The notes under the pieces are model-generated. The model worked only from the letters and a program-made list of their open reading frames with translations. It was not told where the DNA came from and ran no database searches. From contig NZ_CP139965.1 in assembly GCF_034424375.1 (NCBI RefSeq), forward strand, positions 1,984,001 to 2,048,000: 64,000 nt of DNA, given 5' to 3'. A program made the translations under genes and the position numbers. Positions 32,614 to 40,563 of this stretch are shown here, in pieces. Every line of letters starts with the position of its first letter. The stretch's first letter is position 1. This stretch comes from Paraburkholderia kururiensis (lineage in GTDB: Bacteria > Pseudomonadota > Gammaproteobacteria > Burkholderiales > Burkholderiaceae).

Positions 32614-34050
32614 CTAGAGAATGGGGGCGAAGAGCCGCGCCACGTGCATGGTCATCTTCCGCCACGCGGGGGCGTTGCGGTACTCGGTGCGGTCGATCTC
32701 GAACGCTTCATCGAAGTCGTGCTGCAGCATGGCTTCGACCTCGGCGGCGAAGGCCCGATGCACCGTGAGCACCATGATCTCGAAGTTGAGACGGAACGAC
32801 CGGTTGTCGAGATTCGCGCTGCCGATCGCGGCCGCCGCGTCGTCGATCAACACGACCTTCTGGTGCAGGAAGCCCGGCCGGTAGCGGAAGATGCGAATAC
32901 CCGCCCGTATCGCGTCGTAGGCATACAGCTTCGAGGCTTCGAACACCACGTAGTGATCGCGCCGGCTGGGGATCATGATGCGCACGTCCACGCCGCGCAG
33001 CACGGCAAGCCGCAACGCGGACAGCACGGCTTCGTCGGGCACGAGATAGGGCGTCGTGATCCAGATGCGCTTGCGTGCCGCGTTGATCGCCTCCACGAAA
33101 AAGAGCGAGCAGGTTTCCTGGCGGTCGGCCGGGCCGCTCGGTAGTACGAGGCAATGCATGTCGTCGCCATGCGTGGCCGGCGGCGAGTCGAGCGGCGGCA
33201 ACTGCTGGGTCGCCCAGTACCAGTCTTCGGTGAAGACGAACTGGATGCTCGCCACGGCCGGGCCGCGCACTTCGATGTGCGTGTCGCGCCACGGCGAAAG
33301 CCTCGGGTTCGCACCCAGGTATTCGACGCCTACGTTGTGGCCGCCCACGAAGGCGCGCGCACCGTCCACCACCACGATCTTGCGGTGATTGCGGAAGTTG
33401 AGCTGAAACCGGTTGACGAAGCGCCGGTGGGTCGCGAAGGGATGCACGTCTACGCCACCCGCGCGCAGCGCGGAAACGTAGCGATGCGGCAGATCGAAGC
33501 TGCCGATGCTGTCGTAAAGAAAGTAGACGCGCACGCCCCGTTTGGCGCAGGCGAGCAGGGCGTCTTTGAGCATGTCGCCCAGCGCGTCGGCGCGCACGAT
33601 GAAGAACTGCACGATCACATAGCGCTCCGCTTCGCCGATCGCTTCGAGAATGGCCGCGAAAGTCGCCTCGCCGTTCACGAGCGTGCGCACGGCATTGCCC
33701 GGCAGGAACGGCATGCCGCCAAGGCGCGTGAACGAGCGGATGACGCTCTCGCCCAGCGCGTCGGCGGGCTTGCCGCCCGACGAACCCATCGAATCCCACT
33801 CAGGCGGGTGCGCGCGCGAGCGCAGCGATTCGTTGCGCAGACGCCGGGCGTCGGCATAACCCTCGAACTTGCTGCGGCCGAGGAACAGGTAGGGGATCAG
33901 CGTGAAGTAGGGCATCGCGGTGAGCGAGACGGCCCACGCGATTGCGCCTTGCGAGGTGCGGGTATTGAGAATGGCGTGGCACGCCGCGATGACGCCGAGA
34001 ATATGCGCGAGCGCGACGAGTGTGCCGAGATGGAGCAGATCGGGTTGCAT
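32614..34050 (-). CDS. cls: Cardiolipin synthase
   Basis: Phospholipase-D-family membrane enzyme joining two phosphatidylglycerols into cardiolipin; 478 residues from the ATG at 34050. Two N-terminal membrane spans (about 5-28 and 34-57) precede two HKD motifs: HRKIVVVD (His222, Lys224, Asp229) and HQKVVLID (His396). This is the ClsA-type layout with two TM helices. The Asp-Asp-Ala after the second motif (DDAAAAIGSANLDNRSF) and the C-terminus are typical. A longer frame reaches 34323 but adds an Arg/Pro-rich non-membrane leader. The gene is the last of the minus-strand run that starts with dapC, though a 206-base gap separates it from prmB. Confidence 0.93.
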   Translation of the reverse strand: MQPDLLHLGTLVALAHILGVIAACHAILNTRTSQGAIAWAVSLTAMPYFTLIPYLFLGRSKFEGYADARRLRNESLRSRAHPPEWDSMGSSGGKPADALGESVIRSFTRLGGMPFLPGNAVRTLVNGEATFAAILEAIGEAERYVIVQFFIVRADALGDMLKDALLACAKRGVRVYFLYDSIGSFDLPHRYVSALRAGGVDVHPFATHRRFVNRFQLNFRNHRKIVVVDGARAFVGGHNVGVEYLGANPRLSPWRDTHIEVRGPAVASIQFVFTEDWYWATQQLPPLDSPPATHGDDMHCLVLPSGPADRQETCSLFFVEAINAARKRIWITTPYLVPDEAVLSALRLAVLRGVDVRIMIPSRRDHYVVFEASKLYAYDAIRAGIRIFRYRPGFLHQKVVLIDDAAAAIGSANLDNRSFRLNFEIMVLTVHRAFAAEVEAMLQHDFDEAFEIDRTEYRNAPAWRKMTMHVARLFAPIL

Positions 34051-34256
34051 ACAGGCGTGCGGAGGGGCTCCTGAACCGCTGCGCGCCGGCTGGCGCGCAG
34101 GCCCGCCCATCTTACCGGATGGTGGTGGCGTCGCGTCTGTCGAGACCGCTTGTGCCTGCTTGTGCGCAAGTGGAAATCGGCGTGGCGGCGTTAGACGGCT
34201 CCGCCGCCTTTCGCCGCCACGCGCTGGGGCGCGCGCGGTCGGTGACGCGGTCTGGT

Positions 34257-35153
34257 TCAGCCCGGCAGATCCTCGGCCTGGATCAGGAAGACGTTGTCGT
34301 CGCCGGCGCTTGTCGGGAGCCACACCAGATCGAGTCCGCCGAACGCTGCTTCGACGTTCGCGCGCTCGTTGCCGATCTCGACCACGAGCACGCCTTCGTC
34401 GGTGAGCCAGCGGCGCGCTTCGCCGATGATGCGTCGCACGATGTCCATGCCGTCGGCACCGCCTGCGAGCGCCATTTCGGGTTCGTGCCGGTATTCGGCG
34501 GGCAGCGTCTGCATCGATTCCGCATTGACGTACGGCGGATTCGTAACGATGACGTCGTAGCGGCGCTCGGGCAGCGGGGCGAACAGATCGCCCTGGAAGA
34601 GCGAGATGCGTTCGTCGAGGCCGTGCTCGTGGACGTTGCGCGTCGCGACTTCAAGCGCCGGGGACGAGAGGTCCACCGCGTCGATGTCCGCGTTCGGAAA
34701 CGCGTGCGCCGCGAGCACGGCGAGGCACCCCGAGCCCGTGCAGAGTTCGAGCACGGCGCCCACCAGTTCCGGGTCTTCGACATAGGGCTGCAAGCCGTCC
34801 TGCAGCAGTTCACCGATGAACGAGCGCGGCACGATCACGCGCTCGTCCACGTAGAAGCGCACGCCGTGCATCCATGCTTCGTGCGTGATGTACGCGGCCG
34901 GCACGCGCTCGGTGGCGCGGCGCTCGATCACGCCGAGCACGGTCGTCGTTTCCTCGTCTGTGAGACGCGCATCGAGGAAGGGGTCGAGCAGGTCGAGCGG
35001 CAGATGCAGCGTGTGGAGAAGCAGGTATGCGGCTTCGTCGTAGGCGTTCGTGGTGCCGTGGCCGAACGCCAGCTCGGCCTGGTTGAAACGCGTGACCGCG
35101 TAACGCAGCAGGTCGCGCACGGTGTGGAAGGTCGCGCAGAGCGGATGCGGCAT
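34257..35153 (-). CDS. prmB: Ribosomal protein L3 N5-glutamine methyltransferase
   Basis: SAM-dependent methyltransferase of 298 residues that modifies a glutamine in ribosomal protein L3. The ATG at 35153 has GAGGAG upstream. The SAM-binding motif is LELCTGSGCLAVLAAHAFP (about 135-153) and the catalytic NPPY sits at 205-208 in VTNPPYVNAESM, both as expected for PrmB rather than PrmC (the N-terminal domain FHTVRDLLRYAVTRFNQAEL is PrmB-like). It follows dapE by 38 bases, so the lysine-biosynthesis transcript may continue into it. Confidence 0.94.
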   Translation of the reverse strand: MPHPLCATFHTVRDLLRYAVTRFNQAELAFGHGTTNAYDEAAYLLLHTLHLPLDLLDPFLDARLTDEETTTVLGVIERRATERVPAAYITHEAWMHGVRFYVDERVIVPRSFIGELLQDGLQPYVEDPELVGAVLELCTGSGCLAVLAAHAFPNADIDAVDLSSPALEVATRNVHEHGLDERISLFQGDLFAPLPERRYDVIVTNPPYVNAESMQTLPAEYRHEPEMALAGGADGMDIVRRIIGEARRWLTDEGVLVVEIGNERANVEAAFGGLDLVWLPTSAGDDNVFLIQAEDLPG

Positions 35154-35191
35154 GGTGGACTCCTCGTGTCGTGTCGGCGTGCGTGGTCGCC

Positions 35192-36331
35192 TCAGGCGAT
35201 CAGTTGTTCGAGCACGCGTCGGTAGACGTTCTTGAGCGGCTCGACGAAGGCTACGTCGATATGCTCGTCGATCTTGTGGATGCTGCCGTTCGGCGGCCCG
35301 AATTCGACCACCTGCGGGCAGATGCGCGCGATGAAGCGGCCGTCCGAAGTGCCGCCCGTGGTGGAGAGTTCGGTGGTCACGCCGGTTTCGTCGCGAATCG
35401 CCTTCTCGAGCGCGTTCGACAACTCGCCGCGCGGCGTGAGGAACGGCAGACCGCTCACGGTCCACTGGAGGTCGTAGTCGAGCCCATGGTGGTCGAGGAT
35501 GGCGTGCACGCGCTGCTGCAATCCTTCCACCGTGCTCGCGGTCGAAAAGCGGAAGTTGAAGAGCACGTCGGCGTGACCCGGAATCACGTTGCTCGCGCCC
35601 GTGCCGCTATGCAGATTCGACACCTGCCACGTGGTGGGCGGGAAGTATTCGTTGCCGTCGTCCCAGCGTTGCGCCACCAGCTCGGCCAATGCCGGCGCGA
35701 ACAGGTGGACCGGATTCTTCGCGAGGTGCGGATACGCGATATGCCCCTGCACGCCCTTGATGGTGAGCTTGCCGCTCATCGAGCCGCGCCGGCCGTTTTT
35801 CACGACGTCGCCGAGCGTGGCCGTGGACGTGGGCTCGCCGACGATGCAGTAGTCGAGCCGCTCGCCGCGCGCTTCGAGCAGGTCGACCACCTTGACGGTG
35901 CCGTCGGTGGCGGGACCTTCCTCGTCGCTCGTGATGAGGAAGGCGATGGAGCCGCGATGCTGCGGATGCGCGGCCACGAATTCCTCGCTTGCTACGACGA
36001 AGCCGGCGAGCGACGTCTTCATGTCCGCCGCACCGCGCCCGTAGAGCTTGCCGTCGCGAATGGCGGGCACGAACGGCGGCGAACTCCATTGTTCAAGCGG
36101 GCCGGTGGGCACGACGTCGGTGTGGCCCGCGAAGGCGAGCAGCTTGCCGTTGGCGCCCTCGGTGCCGCGCTTGACGGCCCAGAGGTTGGTGACGCCGTGC
36201 GACTCGATGGTTTCGCACGCGAAGCCCAGCGGCGCGAGGCGCTCGATCAGGATCCGCTGGCAGTGGTGATCGTCGGGCGTGACCGATGCGCGGGCGATGA
36301 GCTGTTCGGTAAGGGCGAGGGTGCCGGACAT
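35192..36331 (-). CDS. dapE: Succinyl-diaminopimelate desuccinylase
   Basis: Zn-dependent amidohydrolase giving LL-diaminopimelate in lysine and peptidoglycan synthesis; 379 residues from the ATG at 36331. First metal ligands appear in AFAGHTDVVP (His70, Asp72) and RGAADMK, the catalytic and bridging acids in LITSDEEGPATDGT, and the last ligand His in PPNGSIHKIDEH near the C-terminus. The dimerisation domain lies in the middle. It is part of the dapC-dapD-arsC-dapE run, but a terminator-like palindrome lies just upstream of it. Confidence 0.95.
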   Translation of the reverse strand: MSGTLALTEQLIARASVTPDDHHCQRILIERLAPLGFACETIESHGVTNLWAVKRGTEGANGKLLAFAGHTDVVPTGPLEQWSSPPFVPAIRDGKLYGRGAADMKTSLAGFVVASEEFVAAHPQHRGSIAFLITSDEEGPATDGTVKVVDLLEARGERLDYCIVGEPTSTATLGDVVKNGRRGSMSGKLTIKGVQGHIAYPHLAKNPVHLFAPALAELVAQRWDDGNEYFPPTTWQVSNLHSGTGASNVIPGHADVLFNFRFSTASTVEGLQQRVHAILDHHGLDYDLQWTVSGLPFLTPRGELSNALEKAIRDETGVTTELSTTGGTSDGRFIARICPQVVEFGPPNGSIHKIDEHIDVAFVEPLKNVYRRVLEQLIA

Positions 36332-36351
36332 GGGAATGAGACTTCCGATAA

Positions 36352-36378
36352 GAAAATTGCCGGCCCGCGGGCCGGCAA
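36352..36378 (-). terminator. Palindromic terminator between arsC-like gene and dapE
   Basis: A perfect 22-bp palindrome of almost only G and C (36357-36378) is followed on the minus strand by TTTTC (36352-36356). It could end or attenuate transcription coming from dapD and the arsC-like gene; if it does, dapE needs its own promoter, for which only about 20 bases remain. Confidence 0.6.
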
Positions 36379-36415
36379 GAGCATGGGTTACAGGCGGCGC
36401 CGGAGCGCCACGGCG

Positions 36416-36778
36416 CTAGGCGAAGAGCGCTGCATACTCGTCGGCCGAAAATCCGAGCGTTTTCACGCGCCCGTCCACGACCACCACCGGACGTTTGATG
36501 ACCGAGGGCTTCTCGATCATCAGCGCGATGGCGCCGGCCTCGTTCTGCGCCGCGGCCTTCGCGTCGTCGTCGAGGCCGCGCCACGTCGTGCCGCGCCGGT
36601 TCACCAGCGTGTCGAGCGGCACTTCCTTCAGCCAGCCCTTGAGAAGCGGCGCCGTGACGCCGGCTTTCTTGAAGTCGTGGAATTCGAACACGACGCCGTG
36701 CGCTTCGAGCCACACGCGCGCCTTCTTCACGGTGTCGCAGTTTGGAATGCCATAGACGACCGTTTTGCCGGCGGCCAT
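36416..36778 (-). CDS. ArsC/Spx family protein (YffB-like reductase)
   Basis: 120-residue thioredoxin-fold protein of the ArsC/Spx superfamily. Its single active-site Cys is in YGIPNCDTVKKARVWLEA, and KRPVVVVDGR follows near the C-terminus. It has neither the CxxC of thioredoxins nor the three-arginine arsenate site of classical ArsC, and matches the YffB subgroup. In E. coli yffB also lies immediately before dapE, so the association with dapE is conserved between the two lineages. YffB has been proposed to act as a glutathione-dependent thiol reductase. It starts one base after the dapD stop. Confidence 0.9.
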   Translation of the reverse strand: MAAGKTVVYGIPNCDTVKKARVWLEAHGVVFEFHDFKKAGVTAPLLKGWLKEVPLDTLVNRRGTTWRGLDDDAKAAAQNEAGAIALMIEKPSVIKRPVVVVDGRVKTLGFSADEYAALFA

Positions 36779-36779
36779 C

Positions 36780-37607
36780 TCAGTCGCCTCGCAGCAGTTC
36801 GTTCAGCCCGACCTTCGCACGCGTTTTCGCGTCCACCTTCTTCACGATCACGGCGCAATAGAGGCTGTGCGAGCCGTCCTTCGACGGCAGGTTGCCCGCC
36901 ACCACGACGGAGCCCGCCGGAATGCGGCCATAGGTCACTTCGCCGGTCTCGCGATCGTAGATCTTGGTGCTCTGGCCAAGATAGACGCCCATCGAGATCA
37001 CCGAATTCTCTTCGACGATCACGCCTTCCACCACTTCCGAGCGCGCGCCGATGAAGCAGTTGTCTTCGATGATGACGGGGTTGGCCTGCAGCGGCTCCAG
37101 CACGCCGCCGATGCCCACGCCGCCCGACAGGTGCACGTTCTTGCCGATCTGCGCGCACGAACCGACGGTGGCCCACGTATCGACCATCGTGCCTTCGTCC
37201 ACATAGGCGCCGATGTTCGTGTACGACGGCATCAGCACGACGTTCTTCGCGATGAACGAGCCGCGGCGCGCGATGGCGGGCGGCACCACGCGAAAGCCGC
37301 CTGCGGCGAAGTCTTCGGCCGTGTAGTTCGCGAACTTCGAGGGCACCTTGTCGTAGAACTGGGAGTAGCCGCCGGCGGGCATCGGCACGTTGTCTTCCAG
37401 CCGGAACGACAGCAGCACTGCTTTCTTCAGCCACTGGTTGACGACCCACTGGCCGTCTTTCTTTTCGGCGACGCGCAGCGCGCCGCGGTCGAGCTGCTCG
37501 ATGGCGTGCGCGACGGCGTCACGCACTTCCGGGGAGGCGGATTTCGGCGACAGCTCGGCGCGGTTGTCCCAGGCGGTGTCGATGATCTGCTGAAGTTGTT
37601 GCGACAT
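36780..37607 (-). CDS. dapD: 2,3,4,5-tetrahydropyridine-2,6-dicarboxylate N-succinyltransferase
   Basis: Trimeric left-handed beta-helix enzyme that succinylates tetrahydrodipicolinate with succinyl-CoA in the succinylase branch of lysine synthesis; 275 residues from the ATG at 37607. The N-terminal helical part SQQLQQIIDTAWDNRAELSP is followed by the imperfect hexapeptide repeats, seen from about 105 to 240 (GSFIAKNVVLMPSYTNIGAY and IGGVLEPLQANPVIIEDNC). Conserved Asp and Glu near the CoA site lie in EGTMVDTWATVG and RSEVVEGVIVEEN. The gene precedes the arsC-like gene with a single-base gap. Confidence 0.96.
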   Translation of the reverse strand: MSQQLQQIIDTAWDNRAELSPKSASPEVRDAVAHAIEQLDRGALRVAEKKDGQWVVNQWLKKAVLLSFRLEDNVPMPAGGYSQFYDKVPSKFANYTAEDFAAGGFRVVPPAIARRGSFIAKNVVLMPSYTNIGAYVDEGTMVDTWATVGSCAQIGKNVHLSGGVGIGGVLEPLQANPVIIEDNCFIGARSEVVEGVIVEENSVISMGVYLGQSTKIYDRETGEVTYGRIPAGSVVVAGNLPSKDGSHSLYCAVIVKKVDAKTRAKVGLNELLRGD

Positions 37608-37750
37608 GTTCGTGGTTGCTGGAAGTGAAAGACAGTGGAAGAGAAGCGGGGTGCCTCGCGGCGGGCTGCTCGCGCACCGGCTGTGTGGGCCGTGATGCCG
37701 CGCACGCCGGTTGTCGGCGCCGCGACGTGCTGGGCGAGCTCCCGACCGGC

Positions 37751-38980
37751 TCAGCTCGCCGCGCCAAGTGAGCGGCAGAACGAGACGATCCGTTGGGCGC
37801 CCTCGACGCATTCGTCGACACTCGCGACGAGCGCCAGACGGACGAAATCGCGCCCCGGATTGACGCCATGTGCAGTACGCGCGAGATACGAGCCCGGTAG
37901 AACCGTCACATTATAGTCGGCGTACAGTTGCCGGGCGAAGGCGGTATCCGAAAGGCCGGTGCGGGCCACGTTCGCCCAGAGGTAGAACGCGGCGTCGGGC
38001 ATGCGCACGTCGAGAACGTCGGCGATCAGCGGCGTGACGGTGGAGAACTTCTGCACGTATTTCGCGCGGTTCTCGCGCACGTGAGCCTCGTCGTTCCATG
38101 CCGCGATGCTGGCGCTTTGCCAGACCGTCGACAACGCGGCACCGTGGTAGGTGCGGTAAAGCAGGAACGGTTTGAGGATGGCGGCGTCGCCCGCGACGAA
38201 CCCCGAGCGCATGCCGGGCACGTTTGAGCGCTTGGAGAGACTCGACAGCATCACGAGACGCTCGAACCCGCGGCCCAGCCGGTGCGCGGCTTCGAGGCCG
38301 CCTAACGGCGGCGCGCTCTCGTCGAAATAGATTTCCGAATAGCACTCGTCGGAGGCGATCACGAAGCCGTAGCGGTCCGACAGCGCGAACAGTTCGCGCC
38401 AGTCGTCGAGCGTGAGCACCGCGCCGGTCGGGTTGCCCGGCGAGCACACGTAGAGCAGCTGGGTGCGGGCCCAGATGTCGTCGGGCACCGCCGAATAATC
38501 GCAGGCGAAATTGCGCGCCGGATCGCTGTTGGCGAAATACGGCTCGGCACCCGCGAGCAGCGCGGCGCCCTCGTAGATTTGGTAGAACGGGTTCGGACAG
38601 AGTACGATCGGCCGTTTCGCCGGGTCCTTGACGCCCGCGGTCGGGTCGACCACCGCCTGCGCGAGCGCGAAGAGCGCCTCGCGCGAGCCTGAGACCGGCA
38701 GCACTTGTGTCTTGGCATCGATGTCCGGCAGGCCGTAGCGCTGCGTGATCCAGCGCGCGATGGTTTCGCGCAGCGCGTCCGATCCTGCCGTGGCGGGATA
38801 GGCCGACAGGCCGTCGAGCGAGGCGATCACCGCCTCGCGCACGAGCGCCGGCGTAGGATGTTTGGGCTCCCCGATGCCGAAGCTGATGTGGCGCAGGTCG
38901 TGTGGCGGCGCGACGTCGGCGAAGAGTGCGCGCAGCTTTTCGAACGGATAGGACTGAAGGGTGTCGAGGAGCGGATTCAC
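37751..38980 (-). CDS. dapC: N-succinyldiaminopimelate aminotransferase
   Basis: Class I PLP aminotransferase that makes N-succinyl-diaminopimelate; 409 residues from the GTG at 38980, chosen because it gives the canonical start NPLLDTLQSYPFEKLRALF. The PLP lysine is in SSLSKRSNVPGMRSGF, and PLP-binding blocks CSPGNPTGAVLTL, SDECYSEIYF and FRLALV-type Arg (DFVRLAL) are present. The frame continues open a long way upstream, but only the GTG start is supported by family length. Position upstream of dapD and dapE supports the substrate assignment over a generic aminotransferase. Confidence 0.93.
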   Translation of the reverse strand: MNPLLDTLQSYPFEKLRALFADVAPPHDLRHISFGIGEPKHPTPALVREAVIASLDGLSAYPATAGSDALRETIARWITQRYGLPDIDAKTQVLPVSGSREALFALAQAVVDPTAGVKDPAKRPIVLCPNPFYQIYEGAALLAGAEPYFANSDPARNFACDYSAVPDDIWARTQLLYVCSPGNPTGAVLTLDDWRELFALSDRYGFVIASDECYSEIYFDESAPPLGGLEAAHRLGRGFERLVMLSSLSKRSNVPGMRSGFVAGDAAILKPFLLYRTYHGAALSTVWQSASIAAWNDEAHVRENRAKYVQKFSTVTPLIADVLDVRMPDAAFYLWANVARTGLSDTAFARQLYADYNVTVLPGSYLARTAHGVNPGRDFVRLALVASVDECVEGAQRIVSFCRSLGAAS

Positions 38981-39308
38981 TTGGCGGATCAGGGCTGATC
39001 GAAGACGGACAGCGACAGGTGAGCGAGGCACGCACCGGCCACCATGGAAGCCGGCCCGACGCCGTTGCGGTGAGGCGCCCGACGCGCGGTTGCGGCTGCG
39101 AACTTCAAGCGGCCGATTATAGCGTGGAGTGCGGCCCCTCAACGGGCGGAGTCGGCCCGGCAAGCGGTACGCTGCTCTGTGCTGCCGCGCGACGCCACCG
39201 TGCGACGACGCAGAGAGACGAACACACGAGAGGATGCAGATTGACGTTACGCAGCAACGAGGGCAAGGCCCGCGGTGAGATGGCTGAGGGCCGCAGAGGT
39301 TTGCCGCA
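38981..39308. other. Intergenic region between dapC and the EamA transporter
   Basis: These 328 bases separate two divergent starts. I see no gene in it. The dapC promoter lies inside; on the plus strand a lone TTGACG (near 39240) has no matching -10 box. Confidence 0.5.
39116..39142 (-). promoter_or_regulatory. Candidate promoter of the dap cluster
   Basis: On the minus strand a perfect TATAAT (39116-39121) has TTGAGG (39137-39142) as a possible -35 box at a rather short spacing of 15. The start would be near 39109, about 130 bases before dapC. Confidence 0.5.
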
Positions 39309-40409
39309 ATGAACGGCCGGATTCGTACGAACGAGCGCGCCAACATGCACACCAACGTGCCGGCGAAGGGCGCCGCGAGCTGGTCCGCCAGTTGGCCCAC
39401 GCTCGCGATCATGCTGGGCGCTTCGGTGTGGGGCATGGTCTGGTACCCGCTGCGCACGCTGGCATCTCTCGGTGTGACGGGAACGGCCGCGAGCGCGGCG
39501 ACGAGCGCCGCCGGCTGTCTTTTCGTGCTCGTGCTGCGTCGCCGGGCGATTGCGAGCGTGCGCTGGCACTGGATCTTGCCCGCGCTCGGGCTCGCGGCCG
39601 GCGTGACCAACCTCGGCTTCGTCTGGGGTTCGATTCACGGCGAAGTGATGCGCGTGCTGCTGCTCTTCTATCTGACGCCCGCATGGACCGCGCTCTTCGC
39701 GCACTTCATCCTGCACGAGCGATTGACGTGGGGTGGCGCAGGTCTTGCCGCGCTGTCGCTGGGCGGCGCGATGCTGATGCTGTGGTCGCCGCAGGCCGGC
39801 CTGCCGATGCCGGCCAGTCTGGCTGAATGGGGCGGCCTCGCGGGCGGCATGGGCTTTGCCATGAGCAACGTGCTGATCCTGAAGGCAAGCCGCGTGCTGC
39901 CGCAGATGAAGCCCGAAATGCGTACCGCGACGATCTTCGGCGGCGCCGCGCTCTTCAGCGCCTGCGCGTCGCTGTTCGAGCCGATGCCTGCGCCGCCCGC
40001 GGGCGGTCATCTGGCACTCGCGGCGCTGCTGGTCCTGGCGCTGGGGCTCGTGCTGGCGTCGAACAACATGCTGGTGCAGTACGGGCTCGCCCGCGTACCG
40101 GCCAATCGTGCGTCCATCATCATGTTGTTCGAGCTCGTCGTGACGGCGCTTACCGCGTGGCTCTTCGCCGGCGAAGTGCCCGGCCCGCGCGAATGGGCAG
40201 GCGGCGCCTGCATCGTGCTCGCCTCGCTGCTGTCCAGTTGGATACATCGCGATCCGGGCCCGCATCCAGGCGATCTGAAACGCGACCCGAAGGGTGACGG
40301 GCGAGGCGATGGACAAGGCCGCGGCCAGGATGCCGACGTCGGCGGCGGGCCGCAAAGCGGTCCGGATGGGCACACGCCCGGTCGGAATCGCTCACGCGCG
40401 ATGGTATGA
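39309..40409 (+). CDS. EamA/DMT family transporter
   Basis: Inner-membrane drug/metabolite transporter of 366 residues with about ten hydrophobic spans arranged as two EamA repeats (roughly 28-160 and 175-310). Typical elements are LLLFYLTPAWTALFAHFILHERL in the first and ASIIMLFELVVTALTAWLFAGE in the second repeat. The start at 39309 has AGAGG some bases upstream; an ATG at 39345 is an alternative. After the last span comes a 45-residue tail rich in Gly, Asp, Arg and Pro. The exported compound is unknown; the family includes amino-acid and metabolite exporters. It is divergent from dapC. Confidence 0.85.
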   Translation: MNGRIRTNERANMHTNVPAKGAASWSASWPTLAIMLGASVWGMVWYPLRTLASLGVTGTAASAATSAAGCLFVLVLRRRAIASVRWHWILPALGLAAGVTNLGFVWGSIHGEVMRVLLLFYLTPAWTALFAHFILHERLTWGGAGLAALSLGGAMLMLWSPQAGLPMPASLAEWGGLAGGMGFAMSNVLILKASRVLPQMKPEMRTATIFGGAALFSACASLFEPMPAPPAGGHLALAALLVLALGLVLASNNMLVQYGLARVPANRASIIMLFELVVTALTAWLFAGEVPGPREWAGGACIVLASLLSSWIHRDPGPHPGDLKRDPKGDGRGDGQGRGQDADVGGGPQSGPDGHTPGRNRSRAMV

Positions 40410-40563
40410 TTGCCGCTACCCGCCGCAGGTGCGCTGTCTCGCGTGCCTGCGGCGTATCCGTATGGCGCTCCGTCAACGGAAAACGCGCGCCGCACCGGTG
40501 GCGCCGCGTTCCGGCACGGGGCGCGATCCAGTTTTCAATCCCTTATAAATCAGCGATATCGCC

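Noticed and set aside
34051..34323. 91-residue N-terminal extension of cardiolipin synthase
   Set aside because: Arg/Pro-rich, overlaps the end of prmB, and would bury the N-terminal membrane helices inside the protein.
36416..36778. Arsenate reductase for arsenic resistance
   Set aside because: No ars operon nearby and the sequence fits the YffB/Spx subgroup; its place before dapE is the conserved YffB context.
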